Source: Brevundimonas albigilva
GTDB taxonomy: Bacteria > Pseudomonadota > Alphaproteobacteria > Caulobacterales > Caulobacteraceae
DNA: 64,000 nucleotides
NCBI RefSeq assembly: GCF_023503965.1
Contig: NZ_CP097298.1
Location: 2,559,001 to 2,623,000, forward strand
Reading direction: 5' to 3'
Shown here in pieces: positions 59,227 through 64,000 of this stretch. Numbering within the stretch: position 1 is the stretch's first letter; each line of letters opens with the position of its first letter. A program made the translations under genes and the position numbers. The notes beneath the pieces are model-generated. The model was not told where the DNA came from, made no database searches, and worked only from the letters and a program-made list of their open reading frames with translations.

Positions 59227-61161
59227 ATGGCGTCCGTTTCGGCGGCGCTCCGGGAGGCGGACGTGTCCGCGCCGGACGCCCGCAACCCTCTTTCCGATCT
59301 GCCCGCGGCCGCGCCGCTGGCGATGCCGGTGCAGGCGCTGGACCAGCCGCCCGTGCGCGATTTCGGCCGGACGATGGGGCAGCCGTGGGCGCGGCGGGCG
59401 GCGCTGATCGCCTTCACCGTGCTGACGACCGTGCTGGCGGTGGTGGTGCTTCATGACGCCTTCAGCGCCGATTTCCTGACGGGCGCCGAGGTGGTGCATC
59501 TGGTGCTGTTCGCCAGCCTGTTCGCCTGGACCGCCTTCGCCTTCGCCTCGGTCTTCGCCGGATTCGCGGTCAGCCTGGCGCCGCGCCGGGACGAGGGGAC
59601 GACCCAGCCGCTGACGGCGCGCACGGCGATCCTGGCCCCGGTCTATAACGAGGCGCCCGGCCCGGTCTTCGCGCGGCTGGAGGCGATGATGCGCGACGTC
59701 GAGGCCGAGGGCCTGGCCGACCGCTTCGACCTGTTCATCCTCAGCGACACGCGCGCGCCCATGATCGCCGTGGCCGAGCAGGCGGCGTTCCGCCGGCTGC
59801 GCGAGGCCCTGGGCGGCGGCGTGCGGGTCTTCTATCGCCGCCGCGCCGAGAACATCGACCGCAAGGCGGGCAATATCGCCGACTGGGTCCGGACCTGGGG
59901 CGGCGCCTATGAGCACATGGTGGTCCTGGACGCCGACAGCCTGATGACCGGCGCCGTGCTGGGCCGTCTGTCGGGCCTGATGCAGGCCGATCCGCGCGCG
60001 GGCCTGATCCAGACGGTCCCGGCCGTGATCGGGGCCAGCACCCTGTTCGCGCGGCTGGAGCAGTTCGCCAGCCGCCTGTACGGGCCGATGTTCGCGCGCG
60101 GCATGGCCTGGTGGTGCGGCACGGAAGGCAACTATTGGGGCCATAACGCCATCATCCGCGTCCGCGCCTTCGCCGAACGCGCCGGCCTGCCGCACCTGAA
60201 GGGGCGAAAGCCCTTTGGCGGCCATATCCTGAGCCACGACTTCGTCGAGGCCGCCCTGATGCGACGCGCGGGGTGGCGGGTGCGGCTGGAGCCGGACCTG
60301 GGCGGATCGTGGGAAGAGGGGCCGCCCAGCCTGATCGACCAGATCGTGCGGGACCGCCGCTGGTGCCAGGGCAATCTGCAGCACCTGGGCGTGGTGACGG
60401 CGCGCGGGTTGAACCCCGTCAGCCGGTTCCACTTGGTGCGGGGCTTCTCGACCTATCTGGCCGCGCCGATGTGGATCGCGCTGCTGGCGCTGAGCGTCGG
60501 GCTGATGGTGTTCCCGGACGAGCTGGCGGGCGCGCGGATCGGCGCGGGCTCGCCGTCGGCGGCCGGCGCCCTGCTGGGCGTCATGGCGGTGTCGGCGGCC
60601 TTCCTGATCCTGCCCAAGTTCATGGCCCTGGTCGCGGCGACGGCGCGCGGAGAGCTGGACCGGTTCGGCGGGGCGGACGCGGCGGTCAGGAACATCCTGA
60701 TCGAGACGGCGCTGTCGACCCTGCTGGCGCCGGCGGCCCTGTTCGCCCAGACGCGGGCGGTCGTGTCGGTGCTCTCGGGCCGGGATTCGGGCTGGGCGCC
60801 GCAGCGGCGCGACCTGGACGGCCTGTCCTGGAGCGAGGCCTTCGCCGCCCACCGGGCCGAGTTCGCCTTCGGCCTGGGGCTGGCGGGGCTGTGCCTGGCG
60901 CTGAACCCGGCCGCCCTGCTGTGGGCCGCGCCGCCGGCCCTGGGGCTGGCGGGGGCCTTCTGGCTGTCGGCGGTGACGGCGCGGGCGGTCGGCGACGACC
61001 TTTTGGCCACGCCCGAGGTGCTGGCGCCCCATCCGGTGATCGTCCAGGCCCAGGCCCTGACCCAGGCGCTGGCCGAGCCGGCGGAGACCCGGACGCCGGC
61101 GCCGAGCCGCTTCCTGACGATTCCCCGACCGACGCCAGCCCTGGCGGTCGCCGCCGCTTGA
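59227..61161 (+). CDS. opgH: Glucan biosynthesis glucosyltransferase H
   Basis: 644-aa inner-membrane GT2 enzyme that polymerises the linear glucan backbone from UDP-glucose. Two N-terminal membrane segments (about 55-115) precede the catalytic domain: ILAPVYNEAPGPVFARL, FILSDTRAP, VVLDADSLMTG (D-x-D), DFVEAALMRRAGW and the Q/R-x-x-RW motif RRWCQGNLQH. Several C-terminal membrane helices follow. ATG 59227 has an AGGA 8 nt upstream; a GTG at 59170 would give a longer, less likely start. Confidence 0.95.
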   Translation: MASVSAALREADVSAPDARNPLSDLPAAAPLAMPVQALDQPPVRDFGRTMGQPWARRAALIAFTVLTTVLAVVVLHDAFSADFLTGAEVVHLVLFASLFAWTAFAFASVFAGFAVSLAPRRDEGTTQPLTARTAILAPVYNEAPGPVFARLEAMMRDVEAEGLADRFDLFILSDTRAPMIAVAEQAAFRRLREALGGGVRVFYRRRAENIDRKAGNIADWVRTWGGAYEHMVVLDADSLMTGAVLGRLSGLMQADPRAGLIQTVPAVIGASTLFARLEQFASRLYGPMFARGMAWWCGTEGNYWGHNAIIRVRAFAERAGLPHLKGRKPFGGHILSHDFVEAALMRRAGWRVRLEPDLGGSWEEGPPSLIDQIVRDRRWCQGNLQHLGVVTARGLNPVSRFHLVRGFSTYLAAPMWIALLALSVGLMVFPDELAGARIGAGSPSAAGALLGVMAVSAAFLILPKFMALVAATARGELDRFGGADAAVRNILIETALSTLLAPAALFAQTRAVVSVLSGRDSGWAPQRRDLDGLSWSEAFAAHRAEFAFGLGLAGLCLALNPAALLWAAPPALGLAGAFWLSAVTARAVGDDLLATPEVLAPHPVIVQAQALTQALAEPAETRTPAPSRFLTIPRPTPALAVAAA

Positions 61162-61167
61162 TGCGGA

Positions 61168-61515
61168 TCAGGCTTCGAAAACCGTTTCGAAGCCGCCGTA
61201 GATCATGCGCTTGCCGTCGAAGGGCATGTCCAGCTCTTGGAAGCGCGGGTCGTCCATCATCTTCGCCTCGAAGGCGTCGGCCGTGGCCTTGTCCGGCCAG
61301 ACGACCCAGGAGAAGACGACGGTCTCGCCCTCCTCGGCCTTCACCGCCATCCTGAAGTCGGTGAGCTTGCCGGCGGGCAGGTTGTCGCCCCAGGCCTCCA
61401 CATGGGACAGGACGCCGTATTCCTTGAACAGGGGCGAGGCGGCCCTGGCGCTGGCGATGTAGCGTTCCCTGTCGCTGATCTTGACGGGGGTGACGAAGCC
61501 GCTGACGTAGGTCAT
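61168..61515 (-). CDS. DUF1428 family protein
   Basis: 115-aa protein of the DUF1428 family, an alpha/beta dimeric ferredoxin-like fold. Typical segments: TYVSGFVTPV, EAWGDNLPAGKLTDF, FSWVVWPDKATADAF and PFDGKRMIYGGFE, which ends the domain. Function unknown. Last of three genes with two VOC proteins; convergent with opgH at 6 nt. Confidence 0.88.
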   Translation of the reverse strand: MTYVSGFVTPVKISDRERYIASARAASPLFKEYGVLSHVEAWGDNLPAGKLTDFRMAVKAEEGETVVFSWVVWPDKATADAFEAKMMDDPRFQELDMPFDGKRMIYGGFETVFEA

Positions 61516-61537
61516 GACGTTCTCCTTGGCTTGGGGG

Positions 61538-62020
61538 TCAAAGGTCGGCGACGGCGCGGTCCAGCGCCGCGATGTCGATCTTGCGCATGGTCATCATGGC
61601 CCGCATGGCGGCCTCGGCGCGCGCGCGGTTCGGGTCGGTGGTCAGGTCCATCAGCCGGCGCGGGGTGATCTGCCAGGACAGGCCCCAGCGGTCCTTCAGC
61701 CAGCCGCAGACGTTTTCCTGGCCGCCGTTCGCGGTCAAGGCGTCCCACAGCCGGTCGGTCTCGGCCTGATCCTCGGTCATGACCATGAAGGAGACGGCTT
61801 CGTCGAAGGTGAAGTTCGGCCCGCCGTTCAGGGCCATGTAGCGCCGGCCGGCCAGGGTGAACTGGACCGTCAGCACGCTGTCGGCGGGGCCGGAGGGCGT
61901 ATCGACGGGCGAGCGGTTGACGGAATCGATGCGGCTGTCGGGCAGCAGGGAGACATAGAGGCGCGCTGCCTCCTCGCCATCGCCGTCGAACCAGAGACAG
62001 GGAACGATCTTGTCGGTCAT
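61538..62020 (-). CDS. PhnB-like VOC family protein
   Basis: 160-aa protein of the PhnB/3-demethylubiquinone methyltransferase-like VOC branch: IVPCLWFDGDGEEAARLY, FTLAGRRYMALNGGPNFTF (locator), CGWLKDRWGLSWQITP and the C-terminal MMTMRKIDI. No catalytic residues for methyl transfer can be claimed; such proteins are usually of unknown function. It lies in one unit with the VOC gene upstream (10 nt) and DUF1428 downstream (22 nt). Confidence 0.87.
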   Translation of the reverse strand: MTDKIVPCLWFDGDGEEAARLYVSLLPDSRIDSVNRSPVDTPSGPADSVLTVQFTLAGRRYMALNGGPNFTFDEAVSFMVMTEDQAETDRLWDALTANGGQENVCGWLKDRWGLSWQITPRRLMDLTTDPNRARAEAAMRAMMTMRKIDIAALDRAVADL

Positions 62021-62030
62021 GTCCCTGGCC

Positions 62031-62477
62031 TCAGGCCGGTTGGTGCTGGTCGGCGGCGAAGGCTTCCGGTCCGGCCGCGACGGCGGCGGCGTCCATCCAC
62101 ATGGTTTCCCAGATGTGGCCGTCCGGGTCGGCGTAGCTGCGCCCGTACATGAACCCATAGTCCTGAACAGCGTTCGGATCGGCCTGACCGCCCGCCTGCG
62201 CGGCCTTGCCGACGACCGCATCGACGGCCTCGCGGCTGTCCTCCGACAGGCACAACAGCACCTGGGCCGAGGCGTGGGCGTCCGGGATGGCGCGGTCGGT
62301 GAAGCCCTTCCACTTGTCGTGGGTCAGCAGCATCACGTGAATCACGTCCGACAACACCATGCAGGCGGCGGTGTCGTCGCTGAACTTGTCGTTCTTCGTC
62401 GCGCCCACGGCCTCGTAAAAGGCGATCGAACGGGCCAGGTCGGCGACGGGCAGGTTGATGAAGATCATCTTGGGCAC
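62031..62477 (-). CDS. VOC family protein
   Basis: 148-aa glyoxalase-like protein: MIFINLPVADLARSIAFYEA at the N-terminus, SDVIHVMLLTHDKW, and YADPDGHIWETMWMD at the C-terminus, where Glu could be a metal ligand. Function unknown. It leads the three-gene unit divergent from the HxlR regulator. Confidence 0.87.
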   Translation of the reverse strand: MPKMIFINLPVADLARSIAFYEAVGATKNDKFSDDTAACMVLSDVIHVMLLTHDKWKGFTDRAIPDAHASAQVLLCLSEDSREAVDAVVGKAAQAGGQADPNAVQDYGFMYGRSYADPDGHIWETMWMDAAAVAAGPEAFAADQHQPA

Positions 62478-62519
62478 GGCGTTTCTCCTCTCCTAAGGTT
62501 TGCGCACCGTGAGCGTGAT

Positions 62520-62532
62520 GATTATGATAGTC
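62520..62532. promoter_or_regulatory. Imperfect palindrome between the VOC operon and the HxlR gene
   Basis: GATTATGATAGTC reads nearly the same on both strands and sits 4 nt before the HxlR ATG, in the only AT-rich stretch of the 59-nt intergenic region. It is a candidate HxlR operator or part of the divergent promoters. Confidence 0.4.
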
Positions 62533-62536
62533 AACC

Positions 62537-63217
62537 ATGAAGTTAGAAAAAGTAACCGCAAAGCCTGGGCGGAAGTATCACGACGCCTGCGGGGCGGCGC
62601 ACGGGCTGGACCTGATCGGGGAGCGCTGGGCCCTGTTGGTCATGCGCGAGCTGATGTTCGGGCCCCGGCGGTTCGGCGATCTGAAGAAGGACCTGTGCGG
62701 CCTGTCGGCCAACGTCCTGACCCAGCGGCTGGAAGGGCTGGAGTCCTCGGGCATCGTGCGTCGCCGCAAGCTGCCGCCGCCGGCCTCGGTCCAGGTCTAT
62801 GAGCTGACGGACTGGGGGCGGGAGCTGAAGCCCATTTTCGCCCTGCTGGGCCGCTGGGCCGCGCGGTCGCCGATGCACGATCCCACCCTGCCGCTGAGCC
62901 CGGTGTCTGTGGTGATGTCGCTGGAGACCATGTTCGACGCGGCCAAGGCCGGCGACGCCCGGTTGGACGTGGGCCTGCGGTTCGGCGACGAGAGCTTTCG
63001 CCTTCGCATCGCCGACGGCGGCCTGAGCGCCGAGCGGGCGCAGGCCGACGGCGCAGAGGTGGTGTTCGACACCCAGCCGCCGGTTCTGGCCGGGGCCGTC
63101 TATGGCGGGGCGCCGCTGGCCGGGCTGGAGGCGGAGGGCGTGCTGAGGCTGGCCGGGGACCGGAACCTGGCCGAGCGGTTCACGACCTTCTTCGCCCTGC
63201 CGCCCAAGGCGTTCTGA
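62537..63217 (+). CDS. HxlR-type regulator with C-terminal SCP2-like domain
   Basis: 226-aa protein. The N-terminal winged helix (about 15-105) is HxlR type: LIGERWALLVMRELMFGPRRFGDLKK region, ANVLTQRLEGLE and YELTDWGREL. The C-terminal part (about 130-226), with DVGLRFGDESFRLRI and VLRLAGDRNLAERF, looks like an SCP2-type ligand-binding fold, absent from typical 110-130-aa HxlR proteins. The divergent VOC/PhnB/DUF1428 operon is the probable target. Confidence 0.85.
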   Translation: MKLEKVTAKPGRKYHDACGAAHGLDLIGERWALLVMRELMFGPRRFGDLKKDLCGLSANVLTQRLEGLESSGIVRRRKLPPPASVQVYELTDWGRELKPIFALLGRWAARSPMHDPTLPLSPVSVVMSLETMFDAAKAGDARLDVGLRFGDESFRLRIADGGLSAERAQADGAEVVFDTQPPVLAGAVYGGAPLAGLEAEGVLRLAGDRNLAERFTTFFALPPKAF

Positions 63218-63274
63218 CGATCCATGTCCGAAAACCGCGAGACATCGTGGGGGCGCGGGCGCATCCTTCCGCCC

Positions 63275-64000
63275 ATGAACTCTTCGCTGGATTTCGAGAC
63301 CTGCTGGCGCGCCGTCGTGGCGCGCGACGCCCGCTTCGACGGGCGATTCTTCACCGGCGTGACGTCGACGGGAATCTATTGCCGGCCGGTGTGCCCGGCG
63401 CGCACGCCCCGGCGCGAGAACGTGACCTTCCACCCCAGCGCGGCGGCGGCCGAGGCCGGGGCTTTCGCGCCTGCCTGCGCTGCCGCCCGGAGACGGCGCC
63501 CGACTTCGCCGGATGGCGCGGCGTCGAAGCGCCGCGCGGCGGGGCCTGGCGGGGATCGTCCAACACCGTCAGCCGCGCCCTGGCCCTGATCGAGGGCGGG
63601 GCGCTGGACGGGGGCGACGTCGACGCCCTGGCCGCGCGGCTGGGGGTGGGAGAACGGCAGCTGCGCCGTCTGTTCCGCCAGCACCTGGGGGCCGCCCCCG
63701 TCAGCGTGGCCCAGACGCGGCGCGTGCTCCTGGCCAAGCAGCTGATCCACGAGACCGGCCTGTCGATGGCCGAGATCGCCTTGGCCTCGGGCTTCGGCAG
63801 CGTGCGGCGGTTCAACGAGACCTTCCAGGGCCTGTACGGACGCCCGCCGTCGGCGCTGCGGCGACGCCGCACGGGGGAGGCAGGGGGAACGATCCGGCTA
63901 GGCCTCAGCTACCGCGCCCCCTATGACTGGCCGGCCATGCTGGCGTCGCTGGCCGCCCGGTCGGCCATGCCCGAAACCGTGTCGGGCGACGCCTGGACCC
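63275..64000 (+). CDS. Ada/AlkA-type DNA repair protein, partial, with frame break
   Basis: 5' part of a protein combining an Ada-like N-terminal zinc domain, an AraC helix-turn-helix, and the beginning of an AlkA-like glycosylase ([18 protein letters not shown]). The four Cys of the zinc site are [15 protein letters not shown] and, after correction, [30 protein letters not shown] and [19 protein letters not shown] form the two AraC helices. One missing G at 63458-63461 breaks the frame. The C-terminus lies beyond the window. It may repair alkylated bases and also regulate their repair genes. ATG 63275 is used; 63224 is in frame too. Confidence 0.85.

Overview
The window is GC-rich, gene-dense chromosomal DNA from an alphaproteobacterium, most likely the Caulobacterales (a Brevundimonas- or Caulobacter-like organism). 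The evidence is indirect: an Entner-Doudoroff block zwf-pgl-edd-glk, a stand-alone motA, a DnaG primase without zinc-ligand cysteines, an Anbu peptidase operon, TonB-dependent receptors with a Fur-like TTGCGA-N5-TCGCAA operator, and opgG/opgH-type glucan genes. I see no rRNA, tRNA, CRISPR array, insertion sequence or phage.

Layout. 1-5.4 kb: small lipoproteins, an Old Yellow Enzyme oxidoreductase, an MHYT-GGDEF-EAL protein and rpsD. 5.6-12.6 kb: sodB, a formaldehyde-detoxification operon (frmA, a VOC protein, fghA, a DUF4350-like protein), an FkbM methyltransferase, a sirtuin and a small membrane protein. 12.9-20.1 kb: an acyl-CoA synthetase, motA, mnmC, hmgA and small lipoproteins. 20.2-25.2 kb: Entner-Doudoroff genes on the minus strand. 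25.3-31.9 kb: a compact his operon, also on the minus strand (TrpR-like regulator, hisG, hisD, a hisC-like/hisB fusion, hisH, hisA, hisF, hisIE), with most genes overlapping. 32-37.4 kb: a ferredoxin reductase-like flavoprotein, then circularly permuted ATP-grasp, alpha-E, transglutaminase and Anbu. 37.5-47.2 kb: iron-related genes (TonB receptor, PiuC hydroxylase, second TonB receptor, PepSY, DUF2271, DUF4198, ApbE, flavoreductase). 47.3-51.8 kb: a GH16 glucanase, a Mur ligase divergent from an LD-carboxypeptidase, and a patatin lipoprotein. 51.9-55.8 kb: dnaG-rpoD. 55.8-61.2 kb: an HTH protein, an extensin-like protein and the OPG genes. 61.2-64 kb: a VOC/PhnB/DUF1428 operon divergent from an HxlR regulator, then an Ada/AlkA-type repair gene cut by the window edge.

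Two points affect how the annotation is read. First, about 20 single-base frame breaks interrupt otherwise well-conserved genes. Nearly all are one missing G or C in a G/C run, so I treat them as probable consensus errors and annotate the full-length genes. Second, the most unusual gene product is the HisC-like/HisB fusion at 28017-29441. Its aminotransferase half has Leu where the PLP-binding Lys should be and lacks the NPNNPTG region, while its dehydratase half looks intact.
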